A DNA stretch of 64,000 nucleotides. Source: Oceanobacillus luteolus (lineage in GTDB: Bacteria > Bacillota > Bacilli > Bacillales > Amphibacillaceae). The stretch is taken from positions 1 to 64,000 of the forward strand of contig NZ_JAMBON010000016.1 in NCBI RefSeq assembly GCF_023715655.1, given 5' to 3'. A program made the translations under genes and the position numbers. The notes under the pieces were generated by a model that saw nothing but the letters and a program-made list of their open reading frames with translations, had not been told where the DNA came from and did no database searches. This document shows, piece after piece, positions 7,435 to 16,856 of this stretch (the stretch's first letter is position 1; each line of letters opens with the position of its first letter).

Positions 7435-8565
7435 ATGAAAACGGTTAGTCCGATGCAACCGATGACGCCAACAAGTGACCCATGGGAAGCTTATATGGAT
7501 ATAGAACAATTTGGAAAAATGACGTTATCAAATATTGAATTTACCACGACAGTGATGTGTAATATGCGTTGTGCGCATTGTGCAGTTGGTTACCAACTGC
7601 AGCCGAGTGATCCGGATGCACTGCCAATTGAATTAATGCTGAAGCGATTGGATGAAGTACCTCATTTACGTACGCTCAGTATTACAGGTGGCGAGCCGAT
7701 GATGAATAAAAAGTCTGTTAAAAACTATGTCGTCCCCTTGCTGCGATATGCAAAAGAGCGAGGTGTGAAGACACAGCTGAATTCTAACTTAACTTTACCG
7801 TTTAATCGATATGAAGAGATTATACCTTATCTTGATGTGATGCATATATCACATAACTGGGGAACAGCAGAGGAGTTTGCTGAAATCGGATTTGCAAACA
7901 TGGATCGGAAAGCTCCCATCGAGCGCAGGAAAAATTTGTTTGCCGTCATGATTGAAAACTCTAAGCGACTTGCTGATCGAGGTGTAATGGTATCAGCAGA
8001 AACAATGTTGAACAAAAGGACATTCCCTTATCTCGAACAAATCCATGATCAAATTGTAAATGAAATGGGATGTGTCCGTCATGAAATTCATCCGATGTAT
8101 CCCGTTGATTTTGCCAGTAATTTAGAAACGTTGACGCTGGATCAAATGAGAGAAGGAATCATTCGCTTGCTGGACCATCGCCAGAAAGATATTTGGATGT
8201 TATTTGGTACGTTACCTTTTTATGCATGCAACAGTGATCCAGAGGATTTAGAGTTACTCAAGCGTTTGTACCGGGAAGAAAATGTATCATTAAGAAATGA
8301 TCCAGACGGACGTTCCCGCTTAAATGTAAATATTTTCAGTGGAGACATTATTGTAACCGACTTTGGCGATGAGCCAACGCTTGGCAATATCCAGACGACG
8401 ACCTTACTTGAGGCTTATGATAAATGGATGGGCACCAAAACGGCGAAAAGTTTGAATTGCCACTGTCCTGCAGTAAAATGTCTTGGTCCGAATATCTTAG
8501 TGAAAAACACGTATTACGAAGATGTTGATTTCAGTAAAAGAAAAGCGAGTATTACAGCCCCTTAA
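7435..8565 (+). CDS. yfkAB: Radical SAM protein of the YfkAB family
   Basis: 376 residues. The radical SAM cluster motif CNMRCAHC is at Cys42, Cys46 and Cys49, followed by SITGGEPMM, the SAM-contact GGE region. The C-terminal part (residues about 310-365) has CHCPAVKCLGPNILVK, consistent with the extra cysteines of the YfkAB group. The family is conserved in Bacillaceae as one fused protein, and its reaction is unknown. ATG 7435 follows GGAGGGG at good spacing. It is monocistronic between terminators at 7205 and 8610. Family assignment is strong; substrate is not known. Confidence 0.88.
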   Translation: MKTVSPMQPMTPTSDPWEAYMDIEQFGKMTLSNIEFTTTVMCNMRCAHCAVGYQLQPSDPDALPIELMLKRLDEVPHLRTLSITGGEPMMNKKSVKNYVVPLLRYAKERGVKTQLNSNLTLPFNRYEEIIPYLDVMHISHNWGTAEEFAEIGFANMDRKAPIERRKNLFAVMIENSKRLADRGVMVSAETMLNKRTFPYLEQIHDQIVNEMGCVRHEIHPMYPVDFASNLETLTLDQMREGIIRLLDHRQKDIWMLFGTLPFYACNSDPEDLELLKRLYREENVSLRNDPDGRSRLNVNIFSGDIIVTDFGDEPTLGNIQTTTLLEAYDKWMGTKTAKSLNCHCPAVKCLGPNILVKNTYYEDVDFSKRKASITAP

Positions 8566-8609
8566 ATTGGTATGAAACCAACTTAAAATTAATGTTGATA
8601 AGCTTTTAG

Positions 8610-8649
8610 TAGAGTGATCCACTAAAATTGGTGAATCACTCTATTTTTA
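8610..8649 (+). terminator. Terminator after yfkAB
   Basis: TAGAGTGAT (8610-8618) and ATCACTCTA (8635-8643) form a perfect 9-bp stem, followed by TTTTTA. Confidence 0.75.
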
Positions 8650-8819
8650 TTGAAATCTTTCTCCCGGTATATACCAAATATAACCTCAAATCCCTCACCA
8701 ATCTAGTGCTTATTCAAATAACGGTGCTAGAATGATATACTCATTTAAAAAGATTACTAACTTGAGACTGAAGTGCTCAAAAACAATGAAATGGCAATGA
8801 CGAAGGGTGATGGGTTTTA

Positions 8820-9797
8820 TTGCGTAAATTAGCTATCGTAATCTTCATTTGTGTTTGTCTTACCCTATCTTATTTTACGATTGTGTCAGCAAGTAAAGTG
8901 TTTAAGACGGATTGGGAGTTGCCTCAATCAACAGAACAGGTGGATACGAAGCAACGACTCGTATTAATCACTCAGGAACTTGAGACTCCTTTTTGGGACA
9001 AGGTTGCAACTGGTGCAATGGATGAAGCGGAGAAGGAAGGGGTTAGTCTAGAAGTTTGGGGAAGCTACGGCAACAATCAAGAAGAGTTTTTGAAGCAAAT
9101 TGAAATCGCTATCTATTCACAAATGGATGGAATTATTCTACAAGGGCTGGACACAGATGAGTTTAAAAACTTGACCAAAATAAAAGCTGCTTCATACGGA
9201 ATTCCTATTATAACTGTTGCCAATGATGTTCCGATGGGAGATAGTCTTAGGAAATCATATGTAGGATCGAACCATTATGAGGCTGGAAAAATGATTGGGG
9301 AGCAATTAATAGCAGATATGGGCACGGTTGGAGAAGTAGCTGTTATGATTGATAAACAGCATCAATACTTCCAAGAACAGCGATTAGAAGGCATTAGAGA
9401 GGTGCTGCAAAGGTATCCAACTATCGATATTCATTATATTGAAACAGAGGATACGAGGAAAGAAGTCATTGCAACTACGAAAGATGTCTTGAACCGAAAT
9501 CCTAATATAAATGCTTTTATCGTAGTCAACGTGGAAATACTTGCTGCCATGATTAATGAGATAGAAAGAAGATCACAAATTGAGCCTTATTTTATTTATT
9601 CTTTTGATGATGATTATGAATCAATCACATTACTAAAACAGGGGAAGGTTGATGGAATCATTGAGCAGGCCCCTGAAGAGATGGGAAAGATGAGTGTGAA
9701 GCTGATTTTGGACTGGCTTAATAATAAGAAAGTGCCCCTTGATTTGGAAGGATATCAAACGGACATTAAGATTATAAAGGCGAATGATGAAAAATGA
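8820..9797 (+). CDS. Extracytoplasmic sugar-sensing protein (periplasmic-binding fold)
   Basis: 325 residues. An N-terminal hydrophobic segment (residues 4-24) has no lipobox and is followed by a type I periplasmic-binding domain (Peripla_BP_4): LVLITQELETPFWDKVATGAM, GIILQGLDTDEF, IPIITVANDVPMGDS, YVGSNHYEAGKMIGEQL. The stop overlaps the start of a YesM-type sensor kinase by four bases, so it is translationally coupled to the kinase rather than to a transporter. This matches three-component systems such as XylFII-LytS/YesN of clostridia, where the binding protein presents sugar to the kinase. Start TTG 8820 follows GAAGGGTGATGGG; no ATG lies in a better place. Ligand unknown, probably a pentose or another monosaccharide. 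Confidence 0.82.
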   Translation: MRKLAIVIFICVCLTLSYFTIVSASKVFKTDWELPQSTEQVDTKQRLVLITQELETPFWDKVATGAMDEAEKEGVSLEVWGSYGNNQEEFLKQIEIAIYSQMDGIILQGLDTDEFKNLTKIKAASYGIPIITVANDVPMGDSLRKSYVGSNHYEAGKMIGEQLIADMGTVGEVAVMIDKQHQYFQEQRLEGIREVLQRYPTIDIHYIETEDTRKEVIATTKDVLNRNPNINAFIVVNVEILAAMINEIERRSQIEPYFIYSFDDDYESITLLKQGKVDGIIEQAPEEMGKMSVKLILDWLNNKKVPLDLEGYQTDIKIIKANDEK

Positions 9798-11257
9798 ACA
9801 GTATCCAGAAAAAGATACTGGTACTCGTAATAGCTGTTTTGTTCATTATGGTGATTATTTGGACTTCGTTAACCTATTACAATCAAAAAATGCAGTACCA
9901 GTACAACAATATACTAGAACGCTATTTAATAATGAATGAGGTAACTAATGAAAGTCAGCAAATTGTGGCAACCCTCAATAATTATATCATTGATCCAACA
10001 GCAGCTAATTTGGATGAGATAAATAAAAGTAAAACTAAGATCCTCAGCACGAAGGACGAGGTCATGAAATTCAGGAATACGGATAATAATTATGTACTGA
10101 CAAGCTATGAAAATTTAATAGATAGTTTAGTTGAAATCATGGAACAATCTGTTTTGGCACGTTCAGAGCAACAAACAGAAGATTATTTGAATGCGCTGTC
10201 AGAGGCAAGTCGTATTTCAAAATATATTTCTGAAATGACTCTTACGATCATCGACAAGGAACTCAATACGTATAAACGTGTTTACCGCAGCATGATTAAC
10301 AATTCAGAGGAGTTACTCAAACTGGGAATTTGGTTATTACCTCTAATTACGATGTTATTATTGTTATTTGCGCATCTGTTTTCCAAAAGAATAACAAAAC
10401 CAATCAATGAATTGACTCAAGCAGCACATGAGCTGTCTTTAGGACGTTTTGATTTAGAGGTGGAGGTTAATTCAAATGATGAAATCTCATTTTTAGCTAA
10501 AATGTTCGATAAGATGCGGATTAATATTAATAATTATTTATCTGAAATCAAACAGAAGGCACAGTTGGAAAATGAGCTTCAGCAAAGCAAACTGTTACTG
10601 CAAGAAAGTCAACTTCGTAGTTTGCAAAGTCAAATCAACCCTCACTTTCTTTATAATACACTGGACATGCTATCTAAAAAGGCATATATAGAAGATGCAG
10701 AAGAAACTAGTGATCTGTTAGTCAATGTTGCAGAGCTTCTGCGCTATAATCTGAACAAGCTGGAGAATTCCGCCTCGCTTTTTGAAGAGGTGCAGGTATT
10801 GAATCAATACATGAATATACAAAATACAAGATTCATTGATCGGCTGCAATTTCATTTGGATATTGATGAATCGTGTTTAGACGTACAAATTCCTCGGTTA
10901 ACTTTACAGCCGATTGTTGAAAACGCTATCATACATGCGATCGAGCCGGTTGAAGATGGAGGAAGTATTTGGTTCCGCATTATCGAGGAGCTTGAACATG
11001 TGAGAATAGAAATTGAAGATGATGGGCCGGGGATGACGGAAGAAAAAGTACAGCAGATGCTTCAATTGAAAAAGACAAAGTCGGAAGGGCATTTTACGGG
11101 AATCGGGATTAGTAATGTCGTGAAACGATTAAGTTTGTTCTATAACAATCATGATGTTTTTGATATCGAAAGCAAAGTGGGAATCGGAACAAAGATTATT
11201 TTGAAAATACCAAAAACGGGGAGAGTGGAAGACAGTGAAACGACTCCTGATAGTTGA
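9794..11257 (+). CDS. YesM/LytS-like sensor histidine kinase
   Basis: 487 residues. The protein has TM1 at residues 8-28, an extracellular domain of about 150 residues, TM2 at about 177-195, a HAMP linker (RITKPINELTQAAHELSLG), the His_kinase domain (PF06580) with LQSQINPHFLYNTLD and the phospho-acceptor His284, then a HATPase with PIVENAIIHAI, DDGPGM and GIGISNVVKRL. It overlaps the sensor-protein gene by four bases and the regulator gene by 23 bases, so the three are one unit. The predicted job is to read the ligand state of the 8820 protein and phosphorylate the 11235 regulator. All the usual kinase motifs are present. Confidence 0.9.
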   Translation: MNSIQKKILVLVIAVLFIMVIIWTSLTYYNQKMQYQYNNILERYLIMNEVTNESQQIVATLNNYIIDPTAANLDEINKSKTKILSTKDEVMKFRNTDNNYVLTSYENLIDSLVEIMEQSVLARSEQQTEDYLNALSEASRISKYISEMTLTIIDKELNTYKRVYRSMINNSEELLKLGIWLLPLITMLLLLFAHLFSKRITKPINELTQAAHELSLGRFDLEVEVNSNDEISFLAKMFDKMRININNYLSEIKQKAQLENELQQSKLLLQESQLRSLQSQINPHFLYNTLDMLSKKAYIEDAEETSDLLVNVAELLRYNLNKLENSASLFEEVQVLNQYMNIQNTRFIDRLQFHLDIDESCLDVQIPRLTLQPIVENAIIHAIEPVEDGGSIWFRIIEELEHVRIEIEDDGPGMTEEKVQQMLQLKKTKSEGHFTGIGISNVVKRLSLFYNNHDVFDIESKVGIGTKIILKIPKTGRVEDSETTPDS

Positions 11258-12785
11258 CGATGAACAGATTGTGAGGGAAGGATTACAAGCAATAGTATCC
11301 AAGAACTTCCCCGAGATTCAAATTGAAGATGCAAGAAATGGGAAGATTGCATTAGAAAAGGCTATTACATTTCAGCCAGAATTGGTGTTGATGGATATTA
11401 AGATGCCGGGAATGAACGGACTTGAAACGATACAGAAAATGATGGAAATAGATCCCCACATCAAGTTTATCATGATTACGGCCTATGCTGAATTTGATTA
11501 CGCCAAATCGGCAATGAAGTTAGGTGTGAAAGATTACTTGCTCAAGCCAAGTAAAGCAAGTGAAGTCGTAAAAGCGGTCAGCAGAGTGATGAGCAAAATA
11601 AAAGAGGAAAAGAAATCAAAGGAAAAGAGCCTCCAGCAACAAACTGTTTTACAGAAGGCATTAACAATCGTAGAAACGGATGTTGTAACACAGTTATTAT
11701 TCGACCATGTACATGAAGTCCATTTGGAGGAGTTAGTGGAATTATTAGATACACCGATGACAAGTGAAAAGTTTGTGATGAGTATCTTATTACCGCATGA
11801 TTCCAAAAGTCTGTATGCAGAAATTAAACAACGTGTCAGAAAAATAGGAAGTGCATGGGTTGGTACATTGTATGGACGACAAATCCCTATTATTGTGTTT
11901 AGGAAACCTGATGAGTCTTTTCGCTCTCAAGCGATTACACTTGCAAGAGAGGTTTTATCTGTAGCAAACACAACTGATAAAGAAGGTTGGTTCATCGGAA
12001 TAGGGAATGTCTGTCATTCATTGGACACGATACGTCAATCGTACCAAGAATCACTTATAGCTACGAAAGACAGCTCCTTACCTGTAAAATATCGTTTTTA
12101 TTCTGATATTCCAGTAGCTGATACGATTAATAAAGGATATCATTCGAAAAAGCATGAAAGTCAATTGTTTGATCAAATTCGAAATGGTCAATGGCAGGAT
12201 ATTTCCGAGGAAATAATAGGTATTATTGAGTTTCATGAAAAAAACGGTGTCCATCTTTTAGAAGCCCAGCAACGAGTCTTGGAAATACTATGGGTTGCCT
12301 CAAGGGTGTTGAATGAGATCGGAGTTGAACTAGATTCCCCTTTATATTTTGTACAAATAAATGATTTTAAACAATTGCGAACGGAGTCGCTTCATTTGCT
12401 CAACCAAATGAAGCAGTCTTTCATCAAATACCAGAACCAAGTGGAAGATGACACGATTAAACAGGTTAGGCAGTATATCGTGGAAAACTCGCATAAACAG
12501 ATTTCCTTAGATGGGATTGCGCAAAAGTTCAAACTGAGCCCTATTTACATTAGTAAGCTTTTTAAAGAACAGTTAGGTGTGAACTATATTACCTTTTTGA
12601 CAGAATGTCGCTTAGAGCATGCAAGGAAGTTGATGTTGGATCCTGAAAAAAGTTTAAAGGAAGTTACGTTTGAGATTGGCTATCAAGACCCGAATTACTT
12701 TAGCAAGGTTTTTAGAAAAGTATATGGAGTATCTCCGACCGAATATAGAAAGTCGTTGCTGGTTGCTAAGACGGAAAGGACATAG
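11235..12785 (+). CDS. YesN-type response regulator with AraC DNA-binding domain
   Basis: 516 residues. Receiver domain 1-120 has acidic pocket Asp8-Asp9, phospho-acceptor Asp54 in VLMDIKMPGMNG, and Lys104 in DYLLKPSK. A middle region of unknown fold follows (about 130-400), then two AraC-type HTHs at about 405-510 (ISLDGIAQKFKLSPIYISKLFKEQ and SLKEVTFEIGYQDPNYFSKVFRKV). Start GTG 11235 lies inside the kinase gene behind GGGGAGAG. Likely target: the binding-protein and ABC transporter genes downstream. No own terminator is seen before the next gene 16 bases on. Confidence 0.9.
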   Translation: MKRLLIVDDEQIVREGLQAIVSKNFPEIQIEDARNGKIALEKAITFQPELVLMDIKMPGMNGLETIQKMMEIDPHIKFIMITAYAEFDYAKSAMKLGVKDYLLKPSKASEVVKAVSRVMSKIKEEKKSKEKSLQQQTVLQKALTIVETDVVTQLLFDHVHEVHLEELVELLDTPMTSEKFVMSILLPHDSKSLYAEIKQRVRKIGSAWVGTLYGRQIPIIVFRKPDESFRSQAITLAREVLSVANTTDKEGWFIGIGNVCHSLDTIRQSYQESLIATKDSSLPVKYRFYSDIPVADTINKGYHSKKHESQLFDQIRNGQWQDISEEIIGIIEFHEKNGVHLLEAQQRVLEILWVASRVLNEIGVELDSPLYFVQINDFKQLRTESLHLLNQMKQSFIKYQNQVEDDTIKQVRQYIVENSHKQISLDGIAQKFKLSPIYISKLFKEQLGVNYITFLTECRLEHARKLMLDPEKSLKEVTFEIGYQDPNYFSKVFRKVYGVSPTEYRKSLLVAKTERT

Positions 12786-12801
12786 AAAAGGGGTGAATGG
12801 A

Positions 12802-13905
12802 ATGAAATCGAGCTATTTGATGGTCAATATCCTGTTTTTGGTCCTCCTAGTACTTCTTTTACTTACATCTTGTGAATCGAATAAAAGCAACACTGTGCAT
12901 GGTGATGAAAATGTGAAATCCTCATCACAAGTAGAGACTACCAGGAATACGACAGAAGCAGATGATCAAATTACGATTGGCTTTTCTATGGACACTTTAG
13001 CAGAGGATAGGTGGGTAAGGGATCGGGAACTGTTTCGTAAAGCGGTTGAGGCATTGGGGGCGGAAGTGAAGATATTTGCTTCTGAAGGAGACGATGCTTT
13101 ACAAATACTACAAGCAGAAACACTAATAAACGAAGGCATCGATTTATTGGTCATCGTCCCGCATAATGCAGAGTCCACTGCGATGATTGTGAAAAAGGCC
13201 CACTCGGCAGGTATTAAGGTGGTATCTTATGACAGGCTAGTTCGTAATTCTGAAATTGATTTTTATATATCGTATAACAATGAAATGATTGGAGAATTGC
13301 AAGCTGATGCAATCACTGAACTCGTTCCTGAAGGGAATTATGTCTACATAGGTGGTGCAGACACTGATTACAATGCCCATTTAATTAAAAAGGGAGTATT
13401 CAACGTACTTCACCCTTTCATCGAAAAAGGGGATATCAACGTTGTTTATGATCAATGGTCAAAGGATTGGCTACCTGAAAAAGCATATGAAAGTATGGAA
13501 GAGGCTTTAAAGGCAAATGACAATGACATTGATGCCGTAATTGCTGCAAATGATGCGACAGCGGGAAAAGCAATTGAAGCATTGGCAGAACAAGGTCTTG
13601 CAGGGGCAGTCCCTGTTGCGGGACAGGATGCAGATCTTGCGGGTGCACAACGGATTGTGATGGGGACTCAAACGTTAACCGTATATAAGCCGTTAAAGCC
13701 ATTGGCAGATCTCGCAGCTGAAGTAGCTGTCAAGCTTGCTAAAGGGGAGGAAGTGACAGGAGAAAGCATGATAAACAATGGAAAATCAGAGGTACCATCG
13801 ATTCTCCTTGCCCCTATTGTCGTTGATAGCCACAATATAGACGACACCATCATCGCGGATGGCTTCCATTCTAAACAAGATGTATATCAGAAAAACAATG
13901 AATGA
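12802..13905 (+). CDS. XylF-like D-xylose-type ABC substrate-binding lipoprotein
   Basis: 367 residues. The signal peptide ends in the lipobox LLTSC (Cys24). The body tracks XylF closely: DRWVRDRELFRKAVEALGAEV, GIDLLVIVPHNAES, IKVVSYDRLVRNSEIDFYIS, DAVIAANDATAGKAIEAL, and VAGQDADLAGAQRIVMGTQTLTVYKP (the last in two pieces of the sugar pocket and hinge). ATG 12802 follows AAAGGGGTG and gives a proper signal peptide, so longer in-frame upstream starts are unlikely. It is followed by its own strong terminator and is probably made with the three-component genes. No XylG/XylH of its own is present, so it may share the downstream transporter or serve sensing and chemotaxis. Confidence 0.85.
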   Translation: MKSSYLMVNILFLVLLVLLLLTSCESNKSNTVHGDENVKSSSQVETTRNTTEADDQITIGFSMDTLAEDRWVRDRELFRKAVEALGAEVKIFASEGDDALQILQAETLINEGIDLLVIVPHNAESTAMIVKKAHSAGIKVVSYDRLVRNSEIDFYISYNNEMIGELQADAITELVPEGNYVYIGGADTDYNAHLIKKGVFNVLHPFIEKGDINVVYDQWSKDWLPEKAYESMEEALKANDNDIDAVIAANDATAGKAIEALAEQGLAGAVPVAGQDADLAGAQRIVMGTQTLTVYKPLKPLADLAAEVAVKLAKGEEVTGESMINNGKSEVPSILLAPIVVDSHNIDDTIIADGFHSKQDVYQKNNE

Positions 13906-13915
13906 ATTTTAACTG

Positions 13916-13945
13916 AACCACCAGGTTAAGAACCTGGTGGTTTTT
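13916..13945 (+). terminator. Strong terminator after xylF-like gene
   Basis: ACCACCAGGTT (13917-13927), a 3-nt AAG loop, AACCTGGTGGT (13931-13941), then a T run. The stem is perfect. Confidence 0.9.
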
Positions 13946-14009
13946 AATGTTTTTCTAGGTATCCAAGTCGAATTTAAAAAAATACAGATAATGATAATTT
14001 ATTACCACA

Positions 14010-14023
14010 AGTAAGCGCATACA
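14010..14023. promoter_or_regulatory. cre-like site (CcpA)
   Basis: AGTAAGCGCATACA matches 12 of 14 positions of the catabolite response element consensus TGWAANCGNTNWCA. It lies 67 bases before the ChvE-like gene, where CcpA repression of sugar uptake would make sense. Seen by eye only, with two mismatches. Confidence 0.35.
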
Positions 14024-14089
14024 TAGGTTGAAAGGACTGCTATTCTAAAAAAGAAGGTAATGAATATAGTATTCAACAGGGGGGTTAAT

Positions 14090-15229
14090 ATGAAAAAGTT
14101 TAAATTGGTTTCTGTTTTACTAGTTGCGATACTAATGGCAGTTGTAGCAGTAGGTTGTAGTGATGATGGAGAGACGAGTGCTGAAGGTGGAAATGAAGGA
14201 TCTAAAGGTGGAAAGGTAAACATTGGAATTGTTTTACCTACCAAAGATGAACCTAGATGGGTTCAAGATGAGGCACGCTTTAATGATGCATTAAAAGACA
14301 CGGAGTACTCAACAGAGATTTTATTCAGTCAGGGTTCCTCCGCTAAAGAAAAGGAAAATGTAGAAACACTTATTAGTAAAGGTATTGATGTATTGATTAT
14401 TGCCCCACATGATGGTGCAGCAGCTGGAGCTGCGGTGGAGGCTGCTAAGAAAGATGATATTACTGTAATTGCTTATGATCGACTCATCACAGATACAGAT
14501 GCAGTTGATTATTACGTAACATTTGACAGTGTTGCGGTTGGTGAAGCTCAAGGGCAATACTTAATTGATAATGCTGGTGACGGAAAAGGAATACCGCTAT
14601 ACCTTTATGCAGGAGCGGCTTCGGATAATAACGCATTCTTATTCTTCGAGGGTGCATGGAATAAGTTACAGCCGAAAATCGCTGATGGAACATTTGTGAT
14701 TGCAAACTCTAGTGAAGCAGAAAGTCTAAAGGATAAGGCAGAGCTTTCGAGGGATGAATTAGGAAGAATTCTTGGCCAGGTTACGACAAACTGGGATCCG
14801 AACGAGTCTAAAAACAAAGCTCAAACGCACTTGACTGCTGCTAGTACAGACTTAAAAGGTGATGTTGCCATTCTTGCTCCGAACGATGGTACTTCCCGTG
14901 CAATAGCGGATGTTTTTGGAACTGATCCTGATATTTCAAGCTTTGTAGTGACTGGACAAGACGCTGAGAAGGCTTCTATTCAATATATTATTGATGGTAA
15001 ACAATCGATGACTGTATTTAAAGATGTACGCACACTTGTTGTCGATGCGATGGGTATGGCTGTTGACATCCTTAAAGGTGAAACACCTGAAACAACAGGT
15101 ACTTATGATAACGGAAGTAAAGAGGTTTCAGCAAAACAAACAGATGTCATTGTAGTGGAACAAAAGAATGTAAAGAGTGAACTCATTGACTCCGGTTACT
15201 ATGAAGCAAGTGAATTCTCTGGGCTATAA
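14090..15229 (+). CDS. ChvE/MmsE-like multiple-sugar-binding lipoprotein
   Basis: 379 residues with lipobox VAVGC (Cys23). The binding-protein domain carries IGIVLPTKDEPRWVQDEARFNDAL, GIDVLIIAPHDGAAAG, ITVIAYDRLITDTDAVDYYVTFD and SFVVTGQDAEKASIQYIIDGKQSMTVF (in sections), which fits the ChvE type that pairs with GguA/GguB transporters. The long insert around ELGRILGQVTTNWDPNESK is typical of that group. ATG 14090 follows CAGGGGGG. An intercistronic hairpin (15255) separates it from the ATPase gene, which usually gives an excess of binding protein over transporter. Likely ligands are glucose, galactose, xylose or arabinose. Confidence 0.85.
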   Translation: MKKFKLVSVLLVAILMAVVAVGCSDDGETSAEGGNEGSKGGKVNIGIVLPTKDEPRWVQDEARFNDALKDTEYSTEILFSQGSSAKEKENVETLISKGIDVLIIAPHDGAAAGAAVEAAKKDDITVIAYDRLITDTDAVDYYVTFDSVAVGEAQGQYLIDNAGDGKGIPLYLYAGAASDNNAFLFFEGAWNKLQPKIADGTFVIANSSEAESLKDKAELSRDELGRILGQVTTNWDPNESKNKAQTHLTAASTDLKGDVAILAPNDGTSRAIADVFGTDPDISSFVVTGQDAEKASIQYIIDGKQSMTVFKDVRTLVVDAMGMAVDILKGETPETTGTYDNGSKEVSAKQTDVIVVEQKNVKSELIDSGYYEASEFSGL

Positions 15230-15254
15230 AACGAAAATAACTAGTAATCTTAAA

Positions 15255-15290
15255 GAATAGTGATAGATTAACCATCTGTCACTATTCACT
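15255..15290 (+). terminator. Intercistronic hairpin (partial terminator)
   Basis: GAATAGTGATAGA (15255-15267) pairs with TCTGTCACTATTC (15275-15287) with one G-U pair, followed by ACTTTTA. It lies between the binding-protein gene and the transporter genes and probably attenuates transcription. Confidence 0.65.
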
Positions 15291-15323
15291 TTTACCATAG
15301 TTATTTGGTCGAGGAGGAATAAA

Positions 15324-16844
15324 ATGAGCGAATATATTCTCGAAATGAAACAGATCACGAAGGAATTTACAGGAGTCAAAGCGCTCAGTGGTGTGAATTT
15401 CAAGGTGGAAAAAGGTGAGATTCATTGCTTGGTTGGTGAAAATGGGGCTGGAAAGTCTACCTTAATGAAAATACTAAGCGGTGTTTATCCATATGGAACC
15501 TATGAGGGTGATATTGTATTTAATGGTGAGGTTCAACGATTTAACAAAATCAACGATAGTGTTGAGGCTGGAATCGTCATTATCTATCAAGAGCTTGCAC
15601 TATTTCCCGATCTTCCGGTATATGAAAATATCTTTATTGGAAACGAAGTGAATCATGGTGGAGTGTTAGATTTTAATCAAACTATCGTTGAATCTAAAAG
15701 ATTGCTTGAAAAAGTTAATCTTAAAGTGAACCCTGAAACCTTGATTAAGGATTTAGGTGTAGGTAAACAGCAATTGATTGAGATTGCGAAAGCATTGAGT
15801 AAAGATGTAAAATTACTGATTTTAGACGAACCGACAGCAGCGCTTAATGAGGATGATAGTGAAAATCTATTAAGCTTGTTGCGCGAATTGAAGAAGCAAG
15901 GAATCACCTGTATTATGATTTCACACAAATTGAAGGAAGTGATCTCCATTGCGGATAAGGCAACTGTCATTCGGGATGGAGAGACGATTTGTACCTTAGA
16001 TGCAGCTAAGGGTGAGATTAATGAGAATACAATCATTAAAAATATGGTTGGTCGTGAAATTGAGGATATTTATCCGAAAAGAGCAAAAAAAGACTTTGGT
16101 GATAACGTTCTTGAATTATCCAACTGGACTGCTTATGATCCGCAACTAGGCCGTAACGTTTCCAAGAATGTTAATTTACATGTGAGGAAAGGTGAAATTG
16201 TTGGAATAGCGGGCTTAATGGGCTCTGGGCGAACAGAGCTGGCTCTCAGTATTTTCGGGAATTCCAAGTCTTACAAAATACAAGGGGATTTATATGTGGA
16301 AGGACGTCCTGTCCTATTGAGGCATACAGAACAGGCTATTAAAGCAGGAATTGCTTATGTTACGGAAGATCGTAAGGGAGATGGGTTATTTTTACTGCAA
16401 GATATTAAGAATAATATCTCTGCAGCCAACCTGAAAGGTATATCTGCGAATGGGGTTATTAATGAAAATGAGGAAATCAAAGTTGCCGATCATTATAAAA
16501 CTTCCATAGGCATTAAAGCTTCCTCCATACAGCAGGTCGTCGGTAATTTGAGTGGTGGTAACCAACAAAAGGTTTCATTAAGTAAATGGCTGTTCGTAGG
16601 GCCTAAGTTACTTATCTTAGATGAACCAACGAGAGGAATTGACGTTGGTGCTAAATTTGAAATTTATTCCGTAATGAATGAACTGATAGCTCAAGGCATG
16701 AGTATTATTATGATTTCTTCAGAACTTGGTGAAGTTTTAGGGATGAGTGACCGGATTTATGTGATGGCTGAGGGAGAAATCAAAGGGGAGTTGTCGGCTG
16801 CGGAAGCCGATCAAGAAAAAATCATGCAACTTGCTACGCAATAG
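15324..16844 (+). CDS. GguA/MmsA-like sugar ABC transporter ATPase (two ATPase domains)
   Basis: 506 residues with duplicated ABC domains. The first has Walker A GENGAGKST, signature near LGVGKQQLIEIAKALS and Walker B LLILDEPTAAL. The second has LMGSGRTELALS in the Walker A place (degenerate, as usual in this family), signature LSGGNQQKVSLSKWL and LLILDEPTRGIDVGAK. The passages YGTYEGDIVFNGE and GIVIIYQELALFPDL are typical of the GguA/MmsA branch rather than of RbsA or XylG. A GAGGAGG site precedes ATG 15324. The permease gene follows after 12 bases. It powers uptake of the monosaccharide bound by the 14090 (and perhaps 12802) lipoprotein. Confidence 0.9.
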   Translation: MSEYILEMKQITKEFTGVKALSGVNFKVEKGEIHCLVGENGAGKSTLMKILSGVYPYGTYEGDIVFNGEVQRFNKINDSVEAGIVIIYQELALFPDLPVYENIFIGNEVNHGGVLDFNQTIVESKRLLEKVNLKVNPETLIKDLGVGKQQLIEIAKALSKDVKLLILDEPTAALNEDDSENLLSLLRELKKQGITCIMISHKLKEVISIADKATVIRDGETICTLDAAKGEINENTIIKNMVGREIEDIYPKRAKKDFGDNVLELSNWTAYDPQLGRNVSKNVNLHVRKGEIVGIAGLMGSGRTELALSIFGNSKSYKIQGDLYVEGRPVLLRHTEQAIKAGIAYVTEDRKGDGLFLLQDIKNNISAANLKGISANGVINENEEIKVADHYKTSIGIKASSIQQVVGNLSGGNQQKVSLSKWLFVGPKLLILDEPTRGIDVGAKFEIYSVMNELIAQGMSIIMISSELGEVLGMSDRIYVMAEGEIKGELSAAEADQEKIMQLATQ

Positions 16845-16856
16845 GAGGTTAGTGCA

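Noticed and set aside
12670-12801. Longer N-terminus for the XylF-like protein
   Set aside because: An upstream in-frame start would put 44 charged residues ahead of a normal lipoprotein signal and overlaps the regulator gene; ATG 12802 has a proper ribosome binding site.
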